Shown here piece after piece: positions 47,174 to 57,187 of a stretch of DNA of 64,000 nt. Within the stretch, counting starts at the first letter, position 1, and each line of letters starts with the position of its first letter. Where the stretch lies: NCBI RefSeq assembly GCF_002351485.1, contig NZ_NWMW01000002.1:558001-622000 (forward strand), written 5' to 3'. The position numbers and the translations under genes were made by a program. Under the pieces are notes generated by a model. It was not told the DNA's origin, did not search any database, and was given only the letters and a program-made list of their open reading frames with translations. The stretch comes from Sphingomonas spermidinifaciens (GTDB taxonomy: Bacteria; Pseudomonadota; Alphaproteobacteria; Sphingomonadales; Sphingomonadaceae).

Positions 47174-47204
47174 GGGGGCGCGGCTGTCGTGGCGGCGCCC
47201 CTTT
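47174..47204 (+). terminator. Rho-independent terminator after etfA
   Basis: gggggcgc (47174-47181) and gcgcccc (47195-47201) form the stem, followed by tttcatt. The T run overlaps the 3' end of the converging nhaA gene. Confidence 0.7.
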
Positions 47205-48442
47205 CATTCGTGATCAGCCACCTCGGCGATGCGGGCGGGTTCGCGCGTGAGGATCGGCCCCGACCGGAGCAGCAGGAAGCCCGCGAGCGCCGACACGACT
47301 GACCCCGCCAGCACCCCGATCTTCACCTCGTCCATCAGCAGTTCGTTGCCGGGAAAGGCGAGGCCGCCGATGAACAGGCTCATCGTGAACCCGATGCCGG
47401 CGAGCATCGAAACCCCCCAGATCTGCAGCCAGCCGCAATTGGGCGCCGCAGCAAAGCCCGTCCGGTCGGCAACCCAGATCGCCGAGAAGATGCCGAGCTG
47501 CTTGCCCACGAACAGCCCGAGCAGGATGGCGAGGGGCAGCGGCTCGAACAGGATCGCCGGCGACAGACCGGCGAACGACACCCCCGCATTGGCGAAGCCG
47601 AACACCGGCACGACGACGAAGGCGACGGGCGTGTGGAGCAGGTGCTCCAGCCGGTGGAGCGGCGAATTGGCGGCATCGGGCGCGGCCGGCGACTTGATGA
47701 TAGGAATGGTCATCGCCGCCAGCACGCCGGCAACCGTCGCATGCACGCCCGAATTGAACACGAACAGCCAGAGCGGCAGCGCGAGCAGCAGATAGGGCCA
47801 GAGCGCCAGAACGCCGCGCCGGTTGAGCGCCGTCATCAGCGCCAGCACCCCTGCCGCCGCGGCCAGCCAGCCCCAGCCGATGCCGGCGGTATAGGCAACC
47901 GCGATCACCACCACCGCGCCCATATCGTCGACGATCGCCACCGTTGTCAGGAAGAGCTTGAGCGAGGCGGGCGCCCGCTTGCCGAGCAGCGCGAGCACGC
48001 CGATCGCAAAGGCGATGTCGGTCGCCGCCGGGATCGCCCAGCCAGCGGTCAGCCCCGGATCGGGCGCGACCGTCGCGAGATAGACGATCGCCGGCACGAC
48101 CATCCCCGCCGCCGCCGCGACGACGGGCAGCCGCCGCCGCTCCCAGCTCGCCAGCCGCCCGTCGACCATCTCGCGCTTGATCTCCAGCCCGACGAGCAGG
48201 AAAAACAGCGCCATCAGCGCATCGTTGATCCACAGGTGCACCGTCATCGACCCGTATTTGGGGCTGATGACCGGTCCGGTCTCCAGATGCAGCAGGTGGA
48301 AATAGGCCTCGCGCGTCGAAGGCAGATTCGCGGCGACCAGCGCGACCACCGCGGCGACGATCAGGACGATTCCGCCCGTTGCCTCGCGGTGTAGGAAGCT
48401 TCGCAGCGCCGAGCGCGAGCGGCCGAAGATCGTTACGGTCAT
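47204..48442 (-). CDS. nhaA: Na+/H+ antiporter NhaA
   Basis: A 412-residue inner-membrane antiporter for pH and sodium homeostasis. It has the NhaA signatures [45 protein letters not shown] and the essential [14 protein letters not shown] aspartate pair, then [15 protein letters not shown] near the C-terminus. Eleven to twelve hydrophobic helices are visible. Convergent with etfA. Confidence 0.97.
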   Translation of the reverse strand: MTVTIFGRSRSALRSFLHREATGGIVLIVAAVVALVAANLPSTREAYFHLLHLETGPVISPKYGSMTVHLWINDALMALFFLLVGLEIKREMVDGRLASWERRRLPVVAAAAGMVVPAIVYLATVAPDPGLTAGWAIPAATDIAFAIGVLALLGKRAPASLKLFLTTVAIVDDMGAVVVIAVAYTAGIGWGWLAAAAGVLALMTALNRRGVLALWPYLLLALPLWLFVFNSGVHATVAGVLAAMTIPIIKSPAAPDAANSPLHRLEHLLHTPVAFVVVPVFGFANAGVSFAGLSPAILFEPLPLAILLGLFVGKQLGIFSAIWVADRTGFAAAPNCGWLQIWGVSMLAGIGFTMSLFIGGLAFPGNELLMDEVKIGVLAGSVVSALAGFLLLRSGPILTREPARIAEVADHE

Positions 48443-48517
48443 CGACGTTTCCCCTTCACCTTGCCGTTGCTCCTATGCACTGGCAGCCACGTGGCAAAGC
48501 CCCTAACGACCTGATCC

Positions 48518-49990
48518 ATGTCGGATCCCGCGCGCCGCCTCCCGTCGATACCCGCCTTGCAACGCTGGTGGCGCGTGCATGTTCGCCGCGATGTCGATCA
48601 TGAGGCGGTGCTGGCGGCGGTTCGCGACGACGCCGGCTGGAACGGGCGCTATGCGTTCATGATCCTGATGTCGGCGGGCATCGCGGTGCTCGGCCTGCTC
48701 CTGTCGTCGCCCGCGGTGGTGATCGGGGCGATGCTGATCTCGCCGCTGATGGGTCCGATCATCGGGCTGGGTTTCGGCCTCGCGACCTTCGACTGGCCGG
48801 AAATCCGGGCGAGCTTTGCCGCGCTCATTCTGGGAACGGTGCTCGCGATCGGGTTCACCGCGCTCGTCGTCGCGCTCTCGCCGCTCCAGAACGTGACCGA
48901 CGAGATCGCGGCGCGGACGCGCCCCAACCTGTTCGACCTGGTCGTTGCGCTGTTTTCGGCGCTGGCGGGCGGCTATGCGGTGATCCACGGCCGGGCGGGG
49001 ACCGTCGTCGGCGTCGCCATCGCGACCGCGCTGATGCCTCCGCTGGCGGTCGTCGGCTTTGGCCTTGCGACTCAGAACTGGACGGTGTTCGGCGGCGCGC
49101 TGCTGCTGTTCGTGACCAACCTCATGACGATTGCACTGTCGGCGGCGATGATCGCGCGGGTACACGGCTTCGGCTCGCACCTGTCGCCGCAGCATACGCT
49201 GGTCCAGACGGTGCTGGTGTTCGGCTCGCTCGGCGCACTTGCGCTGCCGCTCGGCGTGTCGCTGCGCCAGATCGCATGGGAATCATTGTTCACGCGGCAG
49301 GCGCGCGAGGTGCTGACCGGGGAGTTCGGCAGCGATGCCCGGCTCAGCCAGGTGGACATCACATATGCCGTCGATCGCATCCGTATCGAGGCGACGGTGC
49401 TGACGCCCCGGCTCAACCCCGCGGCCGAAAAGCACGCCGCCGCGGTGCTGCGCCAGCGCACCGACCGGCCCGTTACCGTCTCGATCGACCAGTATCGCGT
49501 CGGTACGGGGGCCGAGGCCGAGGCGGCGCAGATCGCCAACGCCGCCGGACGGCTCGGCGATCGCACCGCCGAGCGACTGACCGAGCAACTCGCGCTCGTG
49601 TCGGGTGCCCCTCGCGAGGCGATCCTGATCGACGCCGACCAGCGCCATGCGGTGGTGCGGGCGCAGCCGCTGGAGGGGGCGACGCTGTCTGCCTATCGCA
49701 CCCTCGAAACGCGCGTCGCCGCAGTCGTGCCGGGCTGGCGGATCGAGCTGGTACCGCCCATGGGCGCGTTGCCGCCGGTCGAACTGACCGATGGCGTGCC
49801 CGATCCGAACGGACTGGCGCTGCTCGGCTGGGCCGGAGCGCGAACGGGGGTGCCATTGACGTTGAGCGGTCCCGAGACGGCGGTCGATGCCGCGATTCGG
49901 GCCTTGACCCGTACCGGGGTTGCCGCCTCGGCGGGGTCGGTGCGTAGTGGCGACACCTTGACTGCGAGCTGGGCGACCGCCGCGCCCTGA
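48518..49990 (+). CDS. DUF389 family membrane protein
   Basis: A 490-residue protein. Residues about 45-240 contain several membrane helices with AMLISPLMGPIIGLGFGLA, LIVATAL-like GVAIATALMPPLAVVGFGLA and NLMTIALSAAMIARV, the recognisable DUF389 (TIGR00271/TIGR00341) pattern. The C-terminal 250 residues are soluble and show no known domain by eye. The function is unknown. It ends 3 bases from the converging 75-residue gene. Confidence 0.85.
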   Translation: MSDPARRLPSIPALQRWWRVHVRRDVDHEAVLAAVRDDAGWNGRYAFMILMSAGIAVLGLLLSSPAVVIGAMLISPLMGPIIGLGFGLATFDWPEIRASFAALILGTVLAIGFTALVVALSPLQNVTDEIAARTRPNLFDLVVALFSALAGGYAVIHGRAGTVVGVAIATALMPPLAVVGFGLATQNWTVFGGALLLFVTNLMTIALSAAMIARVHGFGSHLSPQHTLVQTVLVFGSLGALALPLGVSLRQIAWESLFTRQAREVLTGEFGSDARLSQVDITYAVDRIRIEATVLTPRLNPAAEKHAAAVLRQRTDRPVTVSIDQYRVGTGAEAEAAQIANAAGRLGDRTAERLTEQLALVSGAPREAILIDADQRHAVVRAQPLEGATLSAYRTLETRVAAVVPGWRIELVPPMGALPPVELTDGVPDPNGLALLGWAGARTGVPLTLSGPETAVDAAIRALTRTGVAASAGSVRSGDTLTASWATAAP

Positions 49991-49993
49991 CCG

Positions 49994-50221
49994 TCAGCCG
50001 CGTGGGCGCGTTTTGGCCTTAGCCATGCGCATGCCCTGCTGCTGGCAGGCACCGGTGATCTCGGGGAAAGACAGGTCCGAATTGCGCGCCAGCGCCTCTG
50101 GCATCGCCGCCTGGCATTCGAGCGCGGTGCGATAGCGGATCGGCTCGACACGCGCCTGCTCGCATACGGCCCCGGCATCGCCGCAGCCCATGATCGCCAT
50201 CACGAAATAGAGCGGTTCCAT
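49994..50221 (-). CDS. Small four-cysteine protein of unknown function
   Basis: A 75-residue protein beginning MEPLYFVMAIMGCGDAG, with cysteines at 13, 20, 36 and 59 that could form two disulfides. The hydrophobic start may act as a weak export signal. GGAGG lies 8 bases before the ATG, and the tail is basic (MAKAKTRPRG). No family recognised. A much longer open frame covers this stretch, but the ribosome-binding site and composition favour the short gene. Confidence 0.6.
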   Translation of the reverse strand: MEPLYFVMAIMGCGDAGAVCEQARVEPIRYRTALECQAAMPEALARNSDLSFPEITGACQQQGMRMAKAKTRPRG

Positions 50222-50320
50222 CGTCTCGACCTCCGTCCGGTTCAACGCAAGCCGCGACGAACGGTTGCCTGTCCCGTTCGCGTTGCATGTCGGCAGTCTT
50301 GACCCCAGATAGACGCCCGC

Positions 50321-52138
50321 ATGCCACCCATCGACACCACGGGCACGACCGTCGAGCGTCCGCTCATTCCGACGGTGCGGCGCTTCCTGCCCTATCTGTG
50401 GCCGCGCGAGGCCCCGCGGCTGAAGGCGCGGATCATCGTCGCGATGGTCTTCGTCGTCGCCTCGAAGCTGGTACAGGTCTATGGCGCGCCCTTCGCGCTG
50501 CAGGGGGCGGTCGACGGCATGGCGAGCGGGGATCGCAGCGCCGCAACGCTGATCGTCCTCCTCGTCATCGGCTATGCCGCGGCGCGGCTCGGCACCGTGC
50601 TGTTCGACAACCTGCGCAACGCGGTGTTCGAGCGGGTGGGGCAGGATGCGACGCGGCGGCTGGCAGCGGCGGTGTTCCGGCACCTCCATCAATTGTCGCT
50701 GCGCTTCCACCTCGAACGGCGGACCGGCGCGATCACCAAGGTGGTCGAACGGGGGACCAAGAGCATCGATACGATGCTCTATTTCCTCCTGTTCAACATC
50801 GCGCCGACGATCCTCGAACTGGGGCTGGTGCTTCAGATCTTCGGCTCGCGCTTCGGCTGGTGGCTGGTCGCCTCGACGCTGGCGATGGTAGTGATCTACA
50901 TCGCCTTCACGCGTATCGTCACCGACTGGCGCCAGAAGCTGCGCGAGGCGATGAACGATCTCGACACCGGGGCGGTCGCGCACGCGGTCGACTCGCTCCT
51001 CAATTTCGAGACGGTCAAATATTTCAACGCGGAGCGGCGTGAGGCCGAGCGGTACGAGCGCGCCGTCCACGCCTATGCCAATGCCGCGACCAAGAGCGAG
51101 AACAGTCTCGCCTGGCTTAATATCGGCCAGTCGGTCATCACCAACGGAATGCTGGCGATCGGCATGGGGGTGATCGCCTGGGGCTGGTCGACCGGGCGCT
51201 TCACGCCGGGCGACGTTGTGTTGGTGTCGACGTTGCTTAGCCAGCTGTTCCGCCCGCTCGACATGCTCGGCTGGGTCTATCGGACGATCCGGCAGGGCGT
51301 GATCGACATGGGTGCGATGTTCGACCTGCTCGATACCGGCGCGGAAGTGCGCGACGTGACGGGCGCACCGCCGCTGGTGGTGGACCGCGCGGCGGTGCGG
51401 TTCGAGAATGTCGTGTTCGGCTACGAACCCGATCGCGCGATCCTGAAGGGCATCGACCTCGACGTGCCGGCGGGCGCGACGGTGGCGATCGTCGGCCATT
51501 CCGGCGCGGGCAAGTCGACGATCGCTCGGCTGATGTTCCGCTTCTACGACGTGCAGGGCGGCCGTATCCTGATCGACGGACAGGATATCTCCAAGGTTCA
51601 GCAGGAGACGCTTCGTGCCGCGATCGGCATCGTGCCGCAGGACACGGTGCTGTTCAACGACACCATCGGCTACAACATCGCCTATGGCCGAGAGGGCGCG
51701 ACCGAGGAGGAGATCGCCAACGCCGCCCGCGGCGCGGCGATCGGCGACTTCATCGAAAGCCTCACCGACGGCTATCGGACGCGCGTCGGCGAGCGTGGCC
51801 TGAAGCTATCGGGTGGCGAGAAGCAGCGCGTGGCGATCGCCCGCACCCTCCTCAAGAACCCGCCGATCCTGATCCTCGACGAGGCAACCAGCGCGCTCGA
51901 TAGCCGGACCGAGGCGGAGATCCAGGCCACCCTCGAAGCCATCGAGCGCGGGCGCACGACGATCGTCATCGCCCATCGCCTGTCGACCGTCGTCCATGCC
52001 GACCGCATCGTCGTGCTGGAAGAGGGCAGGGTTGCCGAACAGGGCACCCACGCGCAATTGCTGCGCGCAGGCGGCATCTATGCCGAAATGTGGGCGCGGC
52101 AGGCGCGCGAGCGCGAGGAAGCGCTGGCGGCCGAATGA
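50321..52138 (+). CDS. Atm1-type ABC exporter (fused permease/ATPase)
   Basis: A 605-residue half-transporter that would homodimerise in the inner membrane. The membrane domain starts around residue 30 (LKARIIVAMVFVVASKLVQVYG); the NFETVKYFNAERREAERYE stretch is typical of the Atm1/HMT1 group, which exports glutathione-conjugated compounds. The ATPase has Walker A GHSGAGKST (K398), signature LSGGEKQRVAIART, Walker B ILILDEAT and the H-loop IAHRLST. An alpha/beta hydrolase gene follows at once. Confidence 0.93.
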   Translation: MPPIDTTGTTVERPLIPTVRRFLPYLWPREAPRLKARIIVAMVFVVASKLVQVYGAPFALQGAVDGMASGDRSAATLIVLLVIGYAAARLGTVLFDNLRNAVFERVGQDATRRLAAAVFRHLHQLSLRFHLERRTGAITKVVERGTKSIDTMLYFLLFNIAPTILELGLVLQIFGSRFGWWLVASTLAMVVIYIAFTRIVTDWRQKLREAMNDLDTGAVAHAVDSLLNFETVKYFNAERREAERYERAVHAYANAATKSENSLAWLNIGQSVITNGMLAIGMGVIAWGWSTGRFTPGDVVLVSTLLSQLFRPLDMLGWVYRTIRQGVIDMGAMFDLLDTGAEVRDVTGAPPLVVDRAAVRFENVVFGYEPDRAILKGIDLDVPAGATVAIVGHSGAGKSTIARLMFRFYDVQGGRILIDGQDISKVQQETLRAAIGIVPQDTVLFNDTIGYNIAYGREGATEEEIANAARGAAIGDFIESLTDGYRTRVGERGLKLSGGEKQRVAIARTLLKNPPILILDEATSALDSRTEAEIQATLEAIERGRTTIVIAHRLSTVVHADRIVVLEEGRVAEQGTHAQLLRAGGIYAEMWARQAREREEALAAE

Positions 52139-52149
52139 GGGAGCGAGTG

Positions 52150-53100
52150 ATGGCCGAGAAGCGCACGAACTGGTGGGGCGTGGCGGCGGGTGCCGCGGGC
52201 GCGATCGGCGGCGGGCTCGCGCTCTGGTCGGCGCTCGGCGCACGCGCGGCGGAGCGGGCGGTGCCCGCGGACGGCCGGTTCGTCGAGGTCGACGGCGCGC
52301 GCATCCATTATGTCGATCTCGGCCCGCGCGACGCGCCGGTGCTGCTGATGGTCCATGGGCTGATGGGGCAGCTTCGTAACTTCACCTATGCGCTGACCGA
52401 CAAGCTTGCCGCGGACTACCGCCTCATCGCGATCGACCGGCCGGGCTGGGGGCATTCGGTGCTCAAGGGACGGCGGCCCAACATCCTCGAACAGGGGCGA
52501 ACGGTGGTCGCGGTCGCCGATGCGCTGGGGCTCGAAAAGCCGCTGCTCGTCGGCCATTCGCTGGGCGGCGCGGTGGTGCTCGCCGCCGCGCTCGCCGCAC
52601 CGGGACGCTTCGCCGGCCTCGCGCTGATCGCGCCGCTGACCCAGCCGGTCGAGACCGCACCGCCACAGTTCGCCGGCCTCGTCGCGCCGGCCGGCGTGCG
52701 CGAGGTCCTGTCCTGGACGCTCGCGGTGCCGAGCGCCGCGCTGACCGGCCCTGCGGTTGCCAAGATGGTGTTCGCCCCCGATGCTGTCCCCGACGACTTC
52801 GTGACGAGGGGCGGCGGCGCGCTCTCCGCCCGCCCGCAAAGCTATCGGGCCGGCTCGTTCGAGGTGATGAACGCGAAGCCCGAAGTCGCCTGGATGGCCG
52901 CGCATTACGGCGAACTGTCGCTCCCTGCCGCGATCCTGTTCGGCCGCGGCGACGCAGTGCTCGACCCCGAGATGCACGGGCGGGCGACCGCGGCGACGAT
53001 CCCCGGCTGCCGGCTGGAACTGGTCGACGGGGGGCACATGCTGCCGGTGACGCATGCGGACGTGACGGCGTCGTTCGTGCGGGGAGTGATGGGGCGGTAG
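52150..53100 (+). CDS. Alpha/beta hydrolase, membrane-anchored
   Basis: A 316-residue hydrolase. A hydrophobic N-terminal segment (WWGVAAGAAGAIGGGLALWSALGA, in pieces) suggests a membrane anchor. The nucleophile is the serine in GHSLGGA near residue 139, with the oxyanion region VHGLMG, acid ILFGRGDAVLD and base DGGHMLPV histidine. The substrate cannot be inferred. The ATG at 52150 has GGGAG 6 bases upstream; an ATG at 52135 overlaps the ABC-transporter stop but lacks a good ribosome-binding site. Confidence 0.88.
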   Translation: MAEKRTNWWGVAAGAAGAIGGGLALWSALGARAAERAVPADGRFVEVDGARIHYVDLGPRDAPVLLMVHGLMGQLRNFTYALTDKLAADYRLIAIDRPGWGHSVLKGRRPNILEQGRTVVAVADALGLEKPLLVGHSLGGAVVLAAALAAPGRFAGLALIAPLTQPVETAPPQFAGLVAPAGVREVLSWTLAVPSAALTGPAVAKMVFAPDAVPDDFVTRGGGALSARPQSYRAGSFEVMNAKPEVAWMAAHYGELSLPAAILFGRGDAVLDPEMHGRATAATIPGCRLELVDGGHMLPVTHADVTASFVRGVMGR

Positions 53101-53220
53101 GTTGAGCACCCTTGCCCGGCGCGAGAAGAGCAAGACAGCGATTCGACAGGCTGAACGCGAACGGGGGCTCGTGGGCGGTCCACCCGTTTCCCCCGCACCA
53201 ATCCTTGCTAAGGGCACCGC

Positions 53221-54987
53221 ATGCCCTACCCTCTAGACGTCCTTCACGCCACCTTCGGCTTCACCCAGTTCCGGGGCGTGCAGGCCGAGGTCGTCGGCCG
53301 CGTGCTGGCGGGCGAGCGAACGTTGGCGGTGATGCCGACGGGGGCGGGCAAGTCGCTGACCTATCAGCTTCCCAGTGTCATGCTGGAGGGCACCTGCGTC
53401 GTCGTCAGCCCGCTGATCGCCCTCATGCACGATCAGCTTCGCGCGGCCGAAGCGGTGGGCATCCGCGCCGCCACGCTGACCAGCGCCGACAGCAACCGGG
53501 CCGAGACGATCGACCGGTTCCGCGCCGGTACGCTCGACCTCCTCTACATCGCCCCGGAGCGGGCCTCGACGGGGTATTTCCGCGAGCTACTGGGAAGCGC
53601 GCCGCTCTGCCTGTTCGCGATCGACGAGGCGCATTGCGTCAGCGAATGGGGGCATGACTTCCGCCCCGACTATCGCCTGCTCAAACCGCTGCTCGACCAG
53701 TTTCCGAGCGTGCCCCGCCTCGCGCTCACCGCCACTGCCGACGCGCATACTCGCGCCGATATCCTCGACCAGCTCGGCATTCCGGCAGAGGGCCTGATCG
53801 TCGCCGGGTTCGACCGGCCCAACATCCGCTACGCCATCACCCCGCGCGACAACACGACGCGTCAGATCATGGACGTGATCGCCGAGGCCGACGGGCCGGG
53901 CATCGTCTATGCCCAGACGCGCGCCGGGACCGAGAAGCTGGCCGAGGCTCTCGCCGCCTCGGGCCGGCCGACGCGCGCCTATCATGCCGGGCTCGACCCC
54001 GCGGTGCGTGCCGCGAACCAGGCGGCGTTCGTGGCGAGCGAAGACATGGTGATGGCTGCCACCGTTGCGTTCGGCATGGGGATCGACAAGCCCGACGTCC
54101 GCTTCGTCGCGCATGCGGGCCTGCCCAAGTCGATCGAGGCCTATTACCAGGAAACCGGCCGCGCTGGCCGCGACGGCGACCCGGCGGTCGCGCATATGTT
54201 CTGGGGCGCCGACGACCTCGCCCGCGCGCGCCAGCGGATCGCCGAGGTCGAGCCGCATCGCCGCGCGGGCGAGCAGGCGCGGCTTGCGGCGCTCGCGGGC
54301 CTTGTCGAGACCGCCGAGTGCCGCCGCGCGGTGCTGCTCCGCTATTTCGGCGAGAACCCGCCTGCGCAGTGCGGGAACTGCGACAACTGCCTCAAGCCGC
54401 CCGCCACCGTCGATGCCACCGTGGTCGCGCAGAAATACCTGTCGGCGATCTTCCGCACCGGCCAGATGTTCGGCACCGGCTATATCGAGCAGGTGCTGAC
54501 CGGCAAATCGACCGAGCGCAGCCTGACCAGCGGGCACGAGCGCCTGTCGGTCTGGGGCATCGTCGAGGGGGAGGAGGCGGCGCTCCTCAAGCCCGTCGGC
54601 CGCGCGCTGATGCTGCGCGACGCGGTGCGCGCCAATCCGCATGGCGGCCTAGAGTTCGGCCCCGGCGCGCGCGCGATCCTGAAGGGGGAGGCCGAGCTCC
54701 GCCTGATCGTTCCGCCCAAGCGCGAGCGGCGCCGCCGCGGCGGCGCCGGCGCGACCCCCAATCCCGTCGGCCACCCCCTGTTCGAAGCGCTGCGTGCCCG
54801 TCGGCGCGAGATCGCACAGGAAACCGGGCTGCCGCCCTATGTCATCTTCCATGATTCGACGCTGCGCGACATGGCGATGGCAAAGCCCGCCAGCCTTTCC
54901 GACATGAGCCGCATCGCCGGTATCGGCGCGCGCAAGCTCGACGCCTATGGCCCCGCCTTTCTTGAGGTGATCGCCGCGCACGCATAG
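53221..54987 (+). CDS. recQ: ATP-dependent DNA helicase RecQ
   Basis: A 588-residue superfamily 2 helicase for recombination and replication repair. Motif I is MPTGAGKS (K44), the DEAH box is D135-H138 followed by CVSEWGHDFRPDYR, motif V/VI is FGMGIDKPDVRFV and QETGRAGRDG. The RecQ-C-terminal zinc site ends CGNCDNC, and an HRDC domain is at the C-terminus (LRDMAMAKPASLSDMSRIAGIG). It is a little shorter than E. coli RecQ. Confidence 0.97.
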   Translation: MPYPLDVLHATFGFTQFRGVQAEVVGRVLAGERTLAVMPTGAGKSLTYQLPSVMLEGTCVVVSPLIALMHDQLRAAEAVGIRAATLTSADSNRAETIDRFRAGTLDLLYIAPERASTGYFRELLGSAPLCLFAIDEAHCVSEWGHDFRPDYRLLKPLLDQFPSVPRLALTATADAHTRADILDQLGIPAEGLIVAGFDRPNIRYAITPRDNTTRQIMDVIAEADGPGIVYAQTRAGTEKLAEALAASGRPTRAYHAGLDPAVRAANQAAFVASEDMVMAATVAFGMGIDKPDVRFVAHAGLPKSIEAYYQETGRAGRDGDPAVAHMFWGADDLARARQRIAEVEPHRRAGEQARLAALAGLVETAECRRAVLLRYFGENPPAQCGNCDNCLKPPATVDATVVAQKYLSAIFRTGQMFGTGYIEQVLTGKSTERSLTSGHERLSVWGIVEGEEAALLKPVGRALMLRDAVRANPHGGLEFGPGARAILKGEAELRLIVPPKRERRRRGGAGATPNPVGHPLFEALRARRREIAQETGLPPYVIFHDSTLRDMAMAKPASLSDMSRIAGIGARKLDAYGPAFLEVIAAHA

Positions 54988-55010
54988 ATGCGTCGGCAAA
55001 GGAGACTTCC

Positions 55011-55445
55011 ATGCCCGACATCCGCCGCATCGACGACCAGATCAGCGTCGCCCCGCAGCTTCTGCCGGAGGAACTCGCCGAGGTCGCCGCGCTGGGCTTC
55101 AAGGCGGTGGTCAATAACCGGCCCGACGACGAGGAGCCCGGCCAGCCGAGCGATGTCGCCATGCGCGAAGCGGCCGAGGCTGCGGGCCTCGCCTATACCG
55201 CGATCCCGATCACCCATGCCGGCTTCAGCCACCCGCAGATCGACGCGATGGCCGCGGCGCTGAAGGCCGCCGATGGTCCGGTACTCGCCTATTGCCGCTC
55301 AGGCACGCGATCCTGCAACCTCTGGGCACTCTCCGCGGCCAAGGCGGGCGGCGACCCGGAAGCCATTACCGAAAAGGGCGCTGAGGCGGGCTACAGCCTT
55401 ACCGGGCTGCGCCCGATGCTCGACGCGCTGTCGGGCCGCGCATGA
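55011..55445 (+). CDS. TIGR01244/DUF442 family phosphatase-like protein
   Basis: A 144-residue cysteine-phosphatase-fold protein. The active-site loop is YCRSGTRS (C95, R100), and the N-terminal half has FKAVVNNRPDDEEPGQP, the family signature. Relatives are fused to persulfide dioxygenases or encoded next to sulfur-metabolism genes, so a role in sulfur or sulfide stress is possible. It begins 23 bases after recQ with GGAG upstream, and overlaps the next gene by ATGA. Confidence 0.88.
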   Translation: MPDIRRIDDQISVAPQLLPEELAEVAALGFKAVVNNRPDDEEPGQPSDVAMREAAEAAGLAYTAIPITHAGFSHPQIDAMAAALKAADGPVLAYCRSGTRSCNLWALSAAKAGGDPEAITEKGAEAGYSLTGLRPMLDALSGRA

Positions 55446-55840
55446 GCTGGACGATGCTCGCCGGGTCGCTGGTCGCGGTGCTCGCGCTCGCCGCGATCGC
55501 GCGCCATCTGCGGCTCGGCGACATCAACATAGCTGATCCCGAAACGGCGATGCGGCTCGCCGAACAGCATCTGGCGGGGTTCCAGGCGCGCCAGGCGTTG
55601 GTCGGCGGCAATGGCGAGGGGGCGCTGGTTGCCGGCAACGGCACGCTCGCGCTCCTCAAGCGCCACGGCGCGCGCGTCGCCGTTCGGCGCCTCGTCGCGC
55701 CGCTCAAGCTTGCCCCTGCGGTCGAGGGGGTGGCGATCGACAGCGGCGAGGCGATGTTCGGCCGCGTGTCGCTGTTCGGCGTCACCGACGATCAGGTCCG
55801 CGCGGCGGAGGCGCTTGCCCAGCGCCCGACCGTCCATTGA
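55442..55840 (+). CDS. Hypothetical membrane-anchored protein
   Basis: A 132-residue protein with one N-terminal hydrophobic segment (WTMLAGSLVAVLALAAIA), probably an anchor, then a soluble part containing ADPETAMRLAEQHLAGFQARQALVGGN and GVAIDSGEAMFGRVSLFG. Sphingomonad genomes often carry such small proteins, but I recognise no domain. Its ATG overlaps the upstream stop by 4 bases, so translation is coupled. Confidence 0.7.
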   Translation: MSWTMLAGSLVAVLALAAIARHLRLGDINIADPETAMRLAEQHLAGFQARQALVGGNGEGALVAGNGTLALLKRHGARVAVRRLVAPLKLAPAVEGVAIDSGEAMFGRVSLFGVTDDQVRAAEALAQRPTVH

Positions 55841-55872
55841 GGCGCCGCTGACATCGCTGTAAGTAGGGCGCG

Positions 55873-56776
55873 ATGGCACCCGTCCTGCCCGATCCCGTCA
55901 CCTACGCGATCCCCGGCTTCGTCGTGCTCGTCCTCGCCGAGATGCTGATTGCGCGGCGGCGCGACGCCACGCGCTATGGCCCGCGCGACACGCTGACCTC
56001 GCTTCTCTTGGGGCTCGGCAGCACCGTCGCGGGCATCCTGTCGGCAGGCGCGATGTTCGCGATGGCAACCTTCGTCCATGACTTGCGCCTCTTCGATATC
56101 GGCTGGGCCTGGCACTGGTTCGTCGCGGCGTTCGTCCTCGACGACCTCGCCTATTACGTCTTTCACCGCTCGGCGCACCGGGTGCGGCTGTTCTGGGCGA
56201 GCCATGTCGTTCATCATTCAAGCCAGCACTACAACCTGTCGACGGCGCTGCGGCAGACGTGGACGGGCTTCTTCAGCCTCGGTTTCCTCTTCCGTCTGCC
56301 GCTGTTCCTGATCGGCTTTCCGCCCGATGGTGTTCTTCGTCGTGGGCCTCAACCTCGTCTACCAGTTCTGGATTCATACCGAGGCGGTGGGGCGGATGCC
56401 GCGGTGGTTCGAGGCGGTGATGAACACCCCCAGCCACCACCGCGTCCACCACGCCGCGAATGCGCGTTATCTCGACCGCAATTATGCCGGCGTGTTCATC
56501 GTCTGGGACCGGTTGTTCGGCACTTTCGAGGCGGAGGATGAGGGCGAGCGGGTACGCTACCGCCTCGTCCGCGATCTCGGCAGCTTCAACGTCCTGTGGG
56601 CGGCGTTCCATGAATGGGTGGGCATTGCCCGCGACCTGTGGCGCGCGCCGTGGCGGGCGAAGCTCGGCTATCTCGTGCGCGAGCCCGGCTGGAGCCATGA
56701 CGGAAGCCGCGAGACGTCGGCGATGATCCGCGCCTCGCTCAGGCGTCCGGGCGGCTCCAGATCCAGCTCCCGCTGA
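55873..56776 (+). pseudogene. Sterol desaturase/fatty acid hydroxylase family gene, frameshifted
   Basis: The first frame (from the ATG at 55873) encodes membrane helices, FHRSAHRVRLFWASHVVHHSSQHYN in pieces and FRLPLFLIGFPP, then runs into nonsense composition. The second frame (from 56327) continues the family seamlessly with VFFVVGLNLVYQFWIHTE and SHHRVHHAANARYLDRNYAG. The three histidine clusters are therefore split by a net +1 (or -2) shift between 56318 and 56327. Apart from this the gene is whole, about 300 residues. Either a recent mutation or a sequencing error. The 3' end overlaps the next gene on the other strand. Confidence 0.85.
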
Positions 56777-57092
56777 CCACTGCGATGAGGGCCGGGATCA
56801 TGGCATAGGGCCAGGGTGCAAAGGCGAGGCCAAGGATCGCACTGCCCGTCAGCCCGATCGTCGCGGCCCATTTGCCCCGGCGTGGGATCGCCCCGCGCTC
56901 GCGCCACGCCACGACCGGCGGACCGAGGGTGGGGTGGCCGAGCAGCCACGCCTCGAACCGCGGGCTGCCGCGCGCGAAGCAGAAGGCGGCGAGAATCAGG
57001 AACGGCACCGTCGGCATCAGCGGCAGGAAGACACCGACCAGCCCCAGCAGCACTGCGATCCCGCCGCCCAGGTTCCACAGGTGCCGGATCAT
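56739..57092 (-). CDS. YbaN/DUF454 family inner-membrane protein
   Basis: A 117-residue protein with three hydrophobic helices. The family signature is [49 protein letters not shown] (in pieces). Function unknown. The ATG at 57092 has AAGGGG 6 bases upstream, better than the ATG at 57110. Its 3' end overlaps the end of the desaturase pseudogene by 38 bases. Confidence 0.88.
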   Translation of the reverse strand: MIRHLWNLGGGIAVLLGLVGVFLPLMPTVPFLILAAFCFARGSPRFEAWLLGHPTLGPPVVAWRERGAIPRRGKWAATIGLTGSAILGLAFAPWPYAMIPALIAVVSGSWIWSRPDA

Positions 57093-57187
57093 CGACGACC
57101 CCTTGTGCACGGAAGCGCGCAGTTCATCATCATCCCTTGGCTGCTCGTCTGATCCTGTTTAACCGCCCTGCCCGGGGAGTGGATGCA

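Noticed and set aside
49994..51499. 501-codon minus-strand frame covering the ABC transporter
   Set aside because: The ABC transporter on the plus strand has all its ATPase motifs; only the last 75 codons of this frame, with their own ribosome-binding site, look like a real gene.
56816..57187. N-terminal extension of the PAS-MCP protein in the open frame from 56816
   Set aside because: The extension is Arg/Pro-rich, overlaps the opposite-strand YbaN-type gene, and a GTG with a ribosome-binding site at 57188 starts exactly before the PAS domain.
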